DNA of 64,000 nt, taken from Eumeta japonica (lineage: Eukaryota > Arthropoda > Insecta > Lepidoptera > Psychidae). Positions 47,351 through 58,914 of this stretch are shown here, piece after piece. The notes under the pieces are model-generated. The model ran no database searches, had not been told where the DNA came from, and saw only the letters and a program-made list of their open reading frames with translations. Position numbers and translations under genes: made by a program. The DNA lies in assembly GCA_005406025.1 (NCBI GenBank), contig BGZK01001031.1, forward strand, positions 161,024 through 225,023, in the 5' to 3' direction. Each line of letters opens with the position of its first letter. Position 1 is the stretch's first letter.

Positions 47351-48029
47351 TAGACCGCGTTAAATATTTGGTGAGAGCAATGACAGAAATGACCTTCTCA
47401 GGTTTAGATTAATTTAACGTTATGAATTGATATTCACATTAGTATCCGAATACAAGCACAGTCGACATCGTAGTTTGGGAATATTATTATTGTTATAAAA
47501 TGAGAATTGAAATCAGCATGAAATGTCAAGCTCCGCAAGGGAGCGGTCAGTTCAATTCAAGATGTTAGCGTACAAACTATTATTTTGAATTTCCTTTAAT
47601 GTAAGGTATTTCACTAATACCTATTTATATTTTAGAGTCCAAACAAGAACAATATGCAGCAATTATCTAAAACATACGAGAGCATCTGGACTATATTGCG
47701 AATGAATACTCGCGTGATTACGTCACTGTCTGTCCGTTAAAGCGCTTTTACTCAAATGTCGTTCGATGCGGAAAATGGAAAACTAACGCGAATCTACTCG
47801 GTGATGGCGAAAACAGGGGCTCATGATGCAATATTGAAGTGCAGAAATACTGGTAATGGTCACATGGTCGACGGAGGGTATACAAGTATTACTAAGCAGG
47901 CTGGGGGAGGAAGGATTTATCTATATAAATTAGAAACGAATGTTTGGAGAATTGAAATATATGATGTTGTATAGTAGTAATATTTTTAAATTAGCTTATT
48001 TTCAATTCGGGGAATCCAGGTATAGTTCT
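47351..48029. other. Non-coding DNA
   Basis: The 72-codon plus frame at 47756-47974 (MSFDAENGKLTRIYSVMAKT...) is in a moderately GC-rich pocket. It has a more protein-like composition than most frames here, but I recognise no domain or splice context. Listed as non-coding by default. Confidence 0.4.
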
Positions 48030-48300
48030 AATGTTTAACAAAAATAATTTTAATTCTGTTTAGACTAGGTTTTACTAAAGGAATTAAAGAGTAGTTTTTG
48101 GTGACAAATCGCAATATTATCCCCTAACTCTTAACCGTTAAGGAGTCTGTTTGTTTCATTATCTGCTCAGCAGCATGAGATCATCAGACGATTACTATCA
48201 GACGCTAAACTTGAATAACTAAAAAAGAGGAGCTCAAACGCACTATACGCATCTATAATATTTGAGGGTGTCTCTCGATTGATTAAAGAACGAAGTCAGA
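48030..48300. mobile_element. Partial relative of the AAACCGACTT repeat
   Basis: Shares 'ccgttaaggagt' and the following 'gatcatca' spacing with 25662-25700, plus the internal 'atttgagggtgtctctcgat' that I associate with the family. Both ends are missing. Confidence 0.5.
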
Positions 48301-48689
48301 CCTAAAAATGTAAATAATAAAAAAGTGAATTTATCGACATTATTATTCGGAAAAACTGTAAAAAATAGTGTTCCTCCATTGAAAGCCTAACAGCTCTAAA
48401 TTCGTATACTTTAGCTACTTAGGAATCCATTGAACAAAAATTATGAAAATTGTACATATATGTATTTTTAATTTTACAATGTAAAAAACTGTTCAATTAT
48501 GTTGACAATTAAGTTTAATTGTAATACGGCATATTCATCGCAAGAACAGCACTTCGCATATTACAATATCTCTGATTTCTATACAACATTAAAATATTTT
48601 GCTATGTGAATTAGTCATTCACTAGCTTTCACATCTTATTATCGTTCGGTAGGCAGTAGACGTAAGTACTGCGAACGACATAAAATGCG
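48301..48689. other. AT-rich non-coding DNA
   Basis: Nothing recognised. Confidence 0.5.
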
Positions 48690-48960
48690 GTTCACTCTGC
48701 CATCCATCCGGTCGCGATATCTCCACGGGGGTGCCGAGCCGGGTCCGCAAGGAAAAGACACCCGAGACGGCCCGCGGGGCACCGGCGCCGCCGGGCGTCG
48801 GCTTGTGTTTCAATATCGCGTCCAGGACTGCTCATATATTTCGGTCATGAAATATTCTCGGGTTTCGCCGTACGTGAGCGGCGATGCGAGCAGCCAGCGA
48901 CGCGGGTGGTATATCACTGAATATATGCGTGTGTAAGGTCGTATACCCTCGACGTCGGAA
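48690..48960. promoter_or_regulatory. GC-rich unique block
   Basis: A 270-bp GC-rich block with frames of 63 (minus) and 83 codons (plus), no domain. Similar in size and composition to the other islands. Candidate regulatory element or exon. Confidence 0.3.
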
Positions 48961-49465
48961 ATTGTAAGTATAAATAAATGCGCGGGGCGATTGAATCAGT
49001 TTGACGCCACTTCGGTTAAACTGTTGTCTAATTATCGATCACAATTTGCAGATAACGATAAAGTATGAAAGTTCGAATGTCGAAATCAATTTTTAATATC
49101 CTCTTTTCGAGCTTATATATTTATGGTTCTAAACAGATCAGATCTTTGATAAGATTTAGTCTTGTGACCCATTTAAGACAGCGTTTTAATCCTTCAATAG
49201 ATGTATCATAAAAATATGGAAAAATATAATTATAAGAAAAATACATATTCAAACGCAACAAATAGGTTCCAATATATTTCTTGATCAACGAATGACAATC
49301 TGTGAATGGTTAAATTGATTACTAGGTGAACTTCTCTATATTTCTCTTACACGTTAAAGCTTACAAAGCAAATCATATTTTCACAAATCTGTTTTAATGA
49401 TATTTTATTGTTAAGATTTAGAAGCAGGGTGAAAAGAAAATTAACCAACAATAATAATCATAAAT
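48961..49465. other. AT-rich non-coding DNA
   Basis: Nothing recognised. Confidence 0.5.
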
Positions 49466-49468
49466 GAC

Positions 49469-49723
49469 GAGCCTGGAACTAAAGTGGTCTATGTAATGTT
49501 ATCAAAATTCTGAGAAAACAGGGACAACGCGTTTGACTTTCCTGTGGATTTATGCATTTATATGAAATTAATGATATGCATTTGTATGGTAGAAATCATC
49601 TGTGCAGAAATGTAACATACACCACGTTTGCATTAATAGAATTTATATTTTTTAAGTTGGAATATGCAGAAAAGTGGATTTTGGTACAAATGTTACATAT
49701 ACCACTTTAGTTACAGGCTTCTC
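49469..49723. mobile_element. 255-bp MITE with about 28-bp TIRs
   Basis: The left end carries GAGCCTGGAACTAAAGTGGT, then CTATGTAA (49470-49497). The reverse complement of the right end carries GAAGCCTGTAACTAAAGTGG, then TATATGTAA (49694-49722). The interior repeats the theme 'gtaacatacaccac' (49612). Non-coding. Target duplication unclear, so superfamily is not assigned. Confidence 0.65.
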
Positions 49724-51095
49724 AAATGATCAAGCTATATAAATTAGCATTAGGTTGTTATTCTTAGGTTGTTATTCTATTACATTCTTTTTTAATATAT
49801 TATGTAGATGTGTTTTTTATTGTGATATTGGTATAAATGTCATCAGATCAATTTATAACATCAAACAACTGCTTATATAATAAGTTAAAAGGAGAAGGTT
49901 AAGTGATTCAAAAAACTGTCTTACTTTCCTAACCCCAAAAATCCTAGATTAGAAAACAAGAAAATAAAAAGGATTTCTAGTAAATTGTTTTTCATATTCA
50001 ATATTTTGTTACACATTGTTTATTTACATTTGTAATCCTACTTAATGAAATAATTTCCTCTTGGATGGTTTGTTATAAATGATAAATTAGGCGAATAAAA
50101 ATGTTTTATGATACAATTTTTTGTATCATAATACAAATACAGATTGTCGTCAATGATCGTTTTAGTGATGTTCATAAAAGTCATATTTTGACAATTGTTA
50201 TTTATTTAGTTTTTGCCTCGCAGTTTACTCGCGTCCGGCTCTGATAGTTATATTATAGAACACTGTGTGTGCAGTGGCTTAGGTTATCATTACATGCCGA
50301 TTAGTTGACAATTAGTTCAAGTTAGTCAGATATTATTTCGTTAGGTTGAAAATTAACGGAAACTATATTCGATATAGTTTACAAAATTTACGTTAAGCAG
50401 TTTTTGCGTGATAGTATACAAACAAAGGCAAAAGATAAAAGAAATACACTTGTTGTAGACTTTCTTGATAAAAAAATTAACGAGGTCTAGTTAACACTGA
50501 CCATCCATTATAATAAAAAGTCAATTGTATATTATTGCTTTGTTACATTATTTATATTACAAATTATATTATCGTCCGGGTAATTATAAATGAGGCCGTA
50601 AGGGATAGCAGCAAGTCCGTATTGAATCGATGAAAAAGCCAGTTGATTTCGCAATAGTTTATTAGTAAAGTAATATACATAAAGTATTTGAAAATGAATG
50701 ACATGTTAAAATATGTACTTTATCCGAAGTAGCTTTGATTTCTCAAAAACTGTACACTGAAATTTCTAATACTATACTGTGTAACAAAATTTCTATAGAG
50801 TAATTTTTTTAAATATGCCTTAACGTAAACCAGTAAAAACGTAAACAAAGTAGATTAATTTCAGAAGGATAATTTTATTGTCATTTCTCGAATGTTAAGA
50901 TAGCGGAATAAATGATTAAATAATTTCTCAAGGTAAAGAGTATGTGCATAACATTTATGTACCCATTCTCATAGTATCAAAACTTGCGTCATTAAACAAA
51001 TATCCTAGTAATACGAGACGGTTTATCATTAGTGTTATCGTAACTTCAAAGTGCGTAATAATAAGAAAACATCCAACGCACCCGTCGAGCTTTAT
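49724..51095. other. AT-rich non-coding DNA
   Basis: No gene recognised. A 14-15 bp tandem duplication (ttaggttgttattct) lies at about 49751-49779. Confidence 0.5.
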
Positions 51096-51440
51096 CGATT
51101 AAATTGACTTCACGGAGCCACATCATACAGTATAGGCATTATACATCAGGACGGATAGGGTATTGTTACCTAGTTAGGTCAAGAGCCGTTGGCATTCCCG
51201 GCGAGACGAACCACCAGCGCGGCAGCGGCGTGCACATCCGCTGCGCGCCTCACGCCACCATGGGCGGCTGCCGGAGGTCGTGTTTGCCGCCACACCGCCA
51301 CTCACGGCACACCTCCAACGTACACTCTCTACCCGAACGATCGCGGGCGACGTCAACGCGGTGCCATCGTTCGATGTGGACACGGGCGACGATGCTGATG
51401 ACCGGTTGGCAACCTAGCTCACGTACGCGTTAGCCGCGAT
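51096..51440. promoter_or_regulatory. GC-rich unique block with overlapping frames
   Basis: GC-rich from 51180 to 51430. A 109-codon plus frame (51104-51433), one of 69 codons in another plus frame and one of 69 codons on the minus strand all overlap. The sequence is His/Arg/Ser/Thr-rich, with no domain. Overlapping frames on both strands argue for composition, not coding. Confidence 0.3.
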
Positions 51441-51679
51441 CGTGCCCTAATTTATTATAGACAAATCGACGCTGAAAGTAAAAAAAAAAGTTTCAATATG
51501 CGGCAGAAATCTGAGAGAAATTGTAGGGTTGCTCTCTTGAGGTTGGGAATATTATGAAAAGTTCAAAGTGTCGTTTGTATTCCCAACACGAGTAGGTTAA
51601 CTTCCTAAGAAATGACTACCTAGTAGTGAGATTTACTTACTATCTGAATAAAACGTAAAATGCTACTGATTTTTCAGTC
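51441..51679. other. AT-rich non-coding DNA
   Basis: Nothing recognised. Confidence 0.5.
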
Positions 51680-52145
51680 GAATGTAGGGGAGCTCGCAAT
51701 CGAAGGGAGCGCGCCGAGTGGTGCGGGCAGGGGTCGTTACGGCTGCGGCGGCGAGGGTCGATATTTTTTTTATTGAGCTCAGTTTGTTCGTATCCAATCG
51801 GAGTTTTTTTTTTTTAATACGATCCGAAATTGAATTATCAGTATGGCGATGTCGTACATAACCTGTGCGGTTAGATATTGTCAGAGGTTATCGCGCGCGG
51901 TTAGGTTGCCAGCGGTGGTAGGGTAGCGCACGTGGTAGCGGCGACGGCCGCGTCCGGAGACTAATACGTACTGCACGTGGAGCACGGAGTGACGCGGGCG
52001 AACGCACCGACAGGCGATCTGACCGCTCGTCGGCGCGAATGAGACTGGTGCGACGTCGGCTCGGCGGCGCAGAGATCGGCGCGCCGCCGCCCGCCCCCGC
52101 CCCCGCCCGCGCTGATAACGCACCGCCGCCGCTCATGAGACGGAC
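51680..52145. promoter_or_regulatory. Large CpG island with minus-strand G-quadruplex
   Basis: The most GC-rich stretch of the right half. On the minus strand 52108-52090 reads G3-C-G5-C-G5-C-G3, a G-quadruplex with three one-base loops. Other features: two CACGTG E-boxes (about 51929 and 51974), two Runt-like TGCGGTTA/CGCGGTTAGG sites (about 51867 and 51897) and poly-T at 51768-51774 and 51807-51816. Three minus-strand frames of 67-82 codons overlap one another and are low-complexity. A promoter or enhancer is plausible. Confidence 0.4.
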
Positions 52146-52619
52146 CGTTCTTGATACTTTCCACTCACATGAACACCGCTTTCTTACTATTCCTATGATT
52201 CATTTTGGATACCTATTGACGTAAAAATTAGGAACTGAATACATTAAAACAAAATTATGTAAAATAAACATTATTTTAATTTGTTTTGATACGGGCGGAT
52301 AGCCTAGTACTTAACTCGCAAACTTATGTTTCTGATTTTTTTACCTAAAAGTAGATGGAGAATATCAATTATCATTTTTGTTAAAGATGAAAAAAAAAAT
52401 CGTAAGAATTTTATAAACACCATTCACCTTATATGACCTAAAACATTCCTTGGAGGCCCGCACTAGAAAGGAACGTGAGTTATATATAATTACTATTAAT
52501 AAACATCTCAGCGATTATTCCAACAATGGCTGTATTGAAAATACTAGTACGTACGACAAAACTTAAAAAGATGTGTCTACAACCCGGTGTCACCCAAATT
52601 CGCAAAATACATTATTACG
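52146..52619. other. AT-rich non-coding DNA
   Basis: GATAGCCTAGTACTTAACTC (52298-52317) resembles a tRNA A-box/SINE head, but no B-box follows at the right spacing, so I do not call it an RNA gene. Confidence 0.4.
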
Positions 52620-52960
52620 ATCGGCGATGGAATCTATCTAATCCCCCTAGTTGTTTATATGAATTCGTTATAACATATAAATTGTATCGGACCATCGCTT
52701 AAATATTACGCTAAATTCTTGATATTTAATAATATTGAAGGCGCGAATTTCGTTTGAATTACAAGATTAGATCTCATCTACGGTCGTGCATATCCGGCGA
52801 CCGGAGCAAAACTTCAGGGTGAAATTTAATTAGGATCACTTAAAGTGTCGGGAGTGTGATTACGTCGGAAACGTGATTTGAGTGCCGATATTTAATTTAC
52901 TTTGCACGAGATAGGACGAACGTCGACTCGACACGGATACCGGGCCATGGAGGCAGAAGC
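52620..52960. promoter_or_regulatory. Unique block with NK2-like palindrome
   Basis: A mixed-composition block, not matching any repeat seen here. CACTTAAAGTG (52837-52847) contains two facing NK2/Tinman-type half-sites (CACTTAA and TTAAGTG-like), next to TTTAATTAG (52825-52833). No ORF. Candidate enhancer. Confidence 0.3.
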
Positions 52961-54429
52961 AAAGGAACTTATTGAGAAATAATAAAACTAAAATAAAACC
53001 GGTTCATAGTATAAAATTGACATTTTTTTTTTCCCGAAAATCGATATTAAAATAATGTACATATAAAAAGATATACCGAACTAAGGGATCTATCGACACG
53101 ACTAGATAGGTATTTTAAAATTCATATTGTTTTTTAAGATGGCGGCGTACACTAATGAAAATTATAAGAACTGGTTAAAATAAAATGTTAATTGTAGGTT
53201 TAAATTTCGCGCCGTCAATATTGTCTTTAAAGGCTTGTATTCGTCTTTAATTTTTGGTCGTCTGTCACTCTCAAATTCTTAATGCTAAAACATCTATTTA
53301 AGAGTTGTACATTTAGTTCTAAATTAATAAATAAGTTTATTGTGTAAAATAGTGTTTTCGTCCACACAAGTTAACAGAACTTAAACGTTTAAAGGGAGAA
53401 AACTAACTATGATACGAGTAAAAAATACTCCACTGATGCTTTAACGTTGACTTAGAACGAAAGTAAAAAATGCGAGAGTAAAAATAGAGTATGCCCGTCG
53501 TACAGACATTGTTAATAAGCACGAAGTAGTGATGAGTTCGTTACATATATTTTTATTTCAAGAACGCACTAAACGTATTTATATATTTGCCGATAACTCT
53601 CGTTTTCCCCCTGAGATCTCATCATTAGATCCAGTCTTGGTGACTATGGGACCATCTCGAGTGTATATTTATTCTTTCAAACAATAAGGAAAAAAAAGGA
53701 TTTTCCAAATCGGTCGGCAATGGACGAAATTATAGCTGAACACGTATAAAATAAAAGTCGAGGTATCTGGGGCACCCGGTTAGAACGAAGTTATTTTCGC
53801 TATATGTAAAAATATTTTATGAATTGAATAATAACAATGATATTAATTAAAACGATTGAAAGTATTCAAATAAATAATAATAATATCGTCGCTTAAGTTC
53901 TAACACCACGTATGTCAAAAATAGTCACTTTTCAGGAGAGTGAAAAAACTGAATAATTTTGAACAAATACTACTACAATACTATTTTGTATACACTTAAT
54001 AATAGATTTTTTAAATAAAGTCATTTGTTTTTAAAAAACAATGGTAATGTATCTGATTTTTTTGACATACTTTGTATTGTCTTATTTTAATATCCATATG
54101 GGCATGATTTGAAATTGACAATAAACAATTTTTATTTATTTATTAAATGGCTCTTTCTTCCTTAACTAATCTACGCTATTATCTTTAATACTAATTACTT
54201 TGCCTCTAATTGCACTTCTTTATTTATAGTCAAATTTATTATTTTTAATGAGATCCATACTAATTAAGCATAAGTTAGATAATCACAATATCATAGTAAC
54301 AGTATTATTTAAAGTATTAAATATATAATATTCGAATATTAAATAAACAAAAGCAGAAAACTTCTCAAGAAATAAACTCAATGTAACTTAACAACAATAA
54401 CATTTAAAGAAAAATAAAAATTCGAGAAT
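52961..54429. other. AT-rich non-coding DNA
   Basis: Nothing recognised. Confidence 0.5.
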
Positions 54430-56526
54430 GTATTTATGTGGTAAACCGTCGTAAAAACTATGACAATCAGCAGGGAATTACGTGTTTTAATTCTTGGAAA
54501 TTGGTCCACTTTGTGACATCGGCACTCTCCTTTAATACAGATTTAGTTTCGGCAAAACACTCCTTAGTTTGGCTTTTCAGAGCAATAATACGTAGTCGTC
54601 GTCATAGTTGTGTTTAAATTTTATTAGAATCACACATGGATCACACATAAGAGACTTAGAAAAGTCATGAAAAAAACCATAGGCAAGGATATTAACGATA
54701 GAGAGCTGCTGAGGTCGAGCTCGTTTTGAAAGAGACCGATACTGCATTGGCAGGTAGATAGATGTCTTTGTTTTTTATCTGATACTCTATTGCACTATGA
54801 GAAGAATCTACCTCCATTTGAGTATGGCCCTTTTCTAAATTTTTTTGGGTTATCTGGATGTTGTAGTCCATTTGCCAACTGCAACAATGCATTAGATCAA
54901 ACATTGCAATTTTGTGCTGTGCAGCCGTCAGAGTTTAAAATTATAGAAAAATAGCTCTTTGGCTAGTTTTTTTATAGTAGTCTATTATACAGAAGGATGT
55001 ATACACTGAAGCGACAAATCCGCAGTATACTCATCGAACCAATAACAGTGGAGATTCTTGTTTTCTAAATTGTACATGGTGAAATTGTGAACACATAGTT
55101 TTGTCTTGTAGCTAGCTTCAAGTTTAGGACACAGGTGTATTGCATGTCATGTGTGTATACATGCACTTCTTTATTTATAGCCCTTAATTTATCTTGAAAT
55201 TTTTCCTATCTAGCTCTATTCTTCTTTAATATGTGTTCATTATATTAATCTTCACTGAAGTTTCCAAGATTGTGAGAACAGCAGGCATCGCATTGGTCTT
55301 TCGTGAGTGAAAATATGCTTAAATTTTTTTCTATGAATACTTGATCGAACAACCATCGAGACACAAACTTTTATTGCTGTTCGTTACATTTGTCACAGTA
55401 CAACTTACATAGTTTCGATTTGCTGTGTATAGGTGATTCTAAATAAAGTTTTGTACTAATTGATGCTCGACAGTAGTGGGATGGGACTTTAGGCAAATCG
55501 TCAAAAAAACTGACATTTTATTTTCTTATTCCCTTCTTAGCTGGTCCTGTTACTTCTCGCTTTTTGTCATAACTTTTTCGGAATGTTCAGTCCAATAATG
55601 CACAAAATTTTCTGTAATACCTAAAGTGTTTAAAAAAGTTTTCATACATACTTGATTACGACTTTTAAGCTCAGTGGTTAAAAAATATTGATTACTAACA
55701 TTTCGTCTTGATTAATCTGTCTTGTTTTTTATTCCAATTTCTACGTTAGATACCACATACTGTTTTCTCTACGCCCAGTCCATTTGCTTCCAAAATATAA
55801 AAAAGTATCGTCTTTCTTCCTTTGATAAGGTATTGCACGCTCGAAGTTTGGTCTTCTTACAGAATTCAGAAGAGCATCGAAATTCTATTTCACGAGCAGA
55901 CCGCATAACGTCGTGTAAAACTATAAACTTCTCTTTTTTGCTATCTCGTCGATATCCCATGTATTGCTATCCCTCTAATCTTAGTTTCTTTCATTTATTT
56001 TTTGACCACTCTTTTTTGGCATCAGCTATCATCTTTAAACACTAAGGTTTTTTCTCTTTCATTTAGAATTAAGATCTATACATTGTTCTTCGTTATCTGT
56101 TTTTTCGTTTTTACTATCTTTTTTAACATCAATAGAAATACATATTATGTATTGTCTGTTCTTCTTCGTTTAGTTCATTAATAGTAGTTTGGTTTGTTGC
56201 CTTGGTTTCTTTCTCAATGATTACTCCTACAACTTTTTGTTCCCATAATATTCCTGTTTGTTCATTCAGTACTTCTTCGGATTCTTTTTCAAATATTATT
56301 TGTAGTTGTTGTGCGTAGATGTTTCTATGTCTACTTCTGTTATTGTTGACGAATGTTTTTTTTTCTCTGATATAGTTATTACTTCCTCACCAATATTATT
56401 TAAATAATTGTCTTCTAAAATTTGAAGTGAAGACTGTTCAACTAAGTCAGTTAGGGCTGTATCTTTATTGTCAGCTATGATTAGGAAAGGTGAATTCATT
56501 TTATTAACATTTTCTCTATTTGACAT
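54430..56526 (-). pseudogene. Decayed transposase-like gene of an insect repeat family
   Basis: On the minus strand I read, in order and in shifting frames: a possible N-terminus MSNRENVNKMNSPFLII at 56526; CSSEFCKKTKLRACNTLSKE with a following FFIFWKQMDWA (55870-55770); LKTLGITENFVHYWTEHSEK (about 55640-55575); FFDDLPKVPSHYCRASISTK then LYLESPIHSKSKL (about 55510-55410); LTKDQCDACCSHNLGN (about 55310-55260); and FDLMHCCSWQMDYNIQITQK with a following LEKGHTQMEVDSSHSAIE (54904 on). The C-terminal DCHSFYDGLP lies near 54455. These are landmarks of a large protein family found in many copies in insect genomes; I know it as transposon-associated but cannot name the superfamily. A stop after CNEQQ and several frame changes make it dead. 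Confidence 0.7.
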
Positions 56527-57647
56527 TGGACATACTATTTTCTTGGGTTGTTTTTTTTTTTTGTTTTAGAGGGGGGAAATTTTAATTTTTAATTCCTTAC
56601 ACAATTCAATGATGATATCGTAGTCTTCATCACTTATTTTTATTATTTTCTGTAAATAAATAAAAAATATATACGATTAATTTACGCAATGACAAATTTT
56701 AATTCAACAATCTATTTAATACCTATTAAAAGGATCATTGAAAATAATCGAAAGGCTAACTACATAAATCCAGTGCGTTAGGTATTCCCACAACACAACG
56801 TAACTCCCTTGACGTGATAGAATCAACAACACACTTTTAATGTGATTTTCTAACCAAAATAGACATATATCATTACAAAAATATGAAATTTAATGGGTAA
56901 AAATATCTAAAAAAATGTAACAATACAATTTTTTAAGGTTATAACATTTTTTCTTAGCTTTTTTTCTATTAATTGTCAGCAGTAAGTAGTCGCTGGGTCA
57001 ACACTACAGAATTAAAATGACTTATGTACTGTTTCTAGAGATTACAACCGATTAGTGGATCTCGTGCAGTTACTTCTCGCTTCATTAAAGAGTTTCTATT
57101 CGACGATGCGTGTTTTGATTGGCTGAAACAACTCGTCGTCCGATGCTCAAGCGAATGGCATCAAAATGTCAAAACCGCAAAAAAAAAGACTTACGTAGTG
57201 TTAAAACTTAAACGACGATATAAGTCAATAAATGTTAAAAAATATTTATACGTTGTAAAATAAAATATACATTTTTTTATTAATCATTAATAATCTAAAA
57301 AAAATACTAAACAGTGCCATCTGTTTTATTTATTTGTTAAGTTCATCAATTTGTACAATTATGTAATTATGAAATCAATAATAAATGTCACTTTCACATA
57401 TTTGTATAAGTATTTACTTATTGAAAGTTAACAATTGAATATTCTCCAGAGCTGAAACAATTCACGAGTTTAAATTACAATAATATTTTAAGAAAAAAAA
57501 AAAGGAATTATATACAAGCACAATGAATTAATTAACAAACCTTTGAAAGTAATGAATGGAAAAATACAATAAAAACGATGAAGGAATGGTCATAAAATAT
57601 TATAATTAATATTTCATTGTAAATTATCAAAAAAAGAATGCAACACT
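56527..57647. other. AT-rich non-coding DNA
   Basis: No gene. This probably contains the 5' flank of the decayed transposon, but no terminus could be identified. Confidence 0.45.
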
Positions 57648-57656
57648 AAAAAAAAA
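57648..57656 (-). terminator. Pol III T-run terminator of the 5S copy
   Basis: Nine consecutive T on the minus strand directly after the 5S-like sequence, as at genuine 5S genes. Confidence 0.6.
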
Positions 57657-57774
57657 TTCAACATCACGCGGTGCTCCCAAGCGCTCACCCACCCGAGTAC
57701 TGACCGCGACCGACGCTCTTTAATTTCGGTGATCGGATGAGAACAGGTGTATTCAGCGCGGTACGGAAGTTGGC
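57656..57774 (-). rRNA. 5S rRNA pseudogene, full length
   Basis: The minus strand from 57774 reads like a complete 119-nt 5S rRNA: GCCAAC start, CTGAATACACC, GTTCTCATCCGATCACCGAA, GGTCAGTACT and GCGCTTGGGAGCACCGCGTG in the right order and spacing. 5S rRNA is the Pol III-made RNA of the large ribosomal subunit. Defects suggest a pseudogene: the internal A-box is altered (AAATTAAAGAGC where AAGTTAAGCAGC-type sequence is expected), GATGGGTGACCG reads GGTGGGTGAGCG, and the 3' end GTTGAA no longer fully pairs with the 5' GCCAAC. A run of nine T (57656-57648) follows directly as a Pol III terminator. No second 5S copy lies in the window. A 5S-headed SINE is the alternative. Confidence 0.85.
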
Positions 57775-58914
57775 AAACAAATTTATAAAAATGTTAGCTA
57801 AAACAACAGCGGTCAGGACTTTTCGTTGCGGTTACAGTTTTTTTCGTGTAGCTACCATCCGCCGAGCGTTTGAGTGTAACGTGCGATAACGAACTTCGTT
57901 CCAAAATTACAAACAAACGAAAATAGAATCTCCTATTTTTGAAGTATGTTAAAAACGACATTCTACGCTACTCCGCCGTTAGTCATAGACTAATCTACCT
58001 TCAGTCGAATTTGTTTTAAATTTACGATAACCTATTCGCATTTTTTTTGGACTTCATTTTTCTTAAGACTCGAATATTGTAGGCAATATAGTGTGTTTGT
58101 GCTCCGTTCTTAGTTATTCAAGTTTTTGAGTCTGGTCATCATCTCATGCTATTGAGCCGGCGATCGAAACAGCATACTAAAAGTCACAATACTGCAATTT
58201 GTTGTCAGAAATTACTTTTTAATTGCTACTAGTAAAACCTAGTATACATAGAATTAAAATTACTTATTAAACATTCTAACTTCACAATATTAGCAAGAAT
58301 ACATCAGAACTCTTTAGCGATAACAGTAGAAATAGGGTGAATTAATTTAATGTGGAAGTGTGAATGAAAATGTGATTTGTATGAATTGTAGATTTTTTTT
58401 ATTATAGACAATAAAGATAACTTATACAATTTGTGTACTAATTTATGTAAGAATCAATGCAGGTTTCCATATACGTAGAATAGAAAGTTGCTTGCTGTCT
58501 TTTGGAAGAAGTTCACGAAAATTATCGTCACTGTAGTAGTTTTTCAGCGTGACAATTTGTTCCCACAGATCGCTAATTGACAAAAGTCATGTTTAGATCT
58601 TAAATGTGAAATTGATTATGCATTCTACATAATTCCGAATCGTTCGCATTTATTCACAGCTTTCGTACGCGATTTAAATAATACCAGTAACGGCCGTGAC
58701 TGTGATTATAGAGATTAACGGAACAGGCGTTTTAACATGTTTTTTGCAATTATTTGAAAGAATACAAACGTAGGTGTATAAAAGTGATATCTCATCGTTA
58801 AGGGGAATAATTAGAAAAGCAATGGAAGCCTTACAAACATCACAAATTTCCAAAAAATTCTCGAAAATTTTCGACATATCCTAAATACTCAAAAGGATAG
58901 AAGCGTTTAATTAA
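57775..58914. other. AT-rich non-coding DNA
   Basis: Nothing recognised upstream of the 5S copy. Confidence 0.5.

Noticed and set aside
51104..52164. Several 60-109 codon frames in the 51-52 kb islands as possible exons
   Set aside because: Three or more overlapping frames on both strands, Arg/Ala/Pro/His-rich, with no conserved motif.
52298..52317. tRNA/SINE head (GATAGCCTAGTACTTAACTC)
   Set aside because: No B-box at the expected distance and no cloverleaf.
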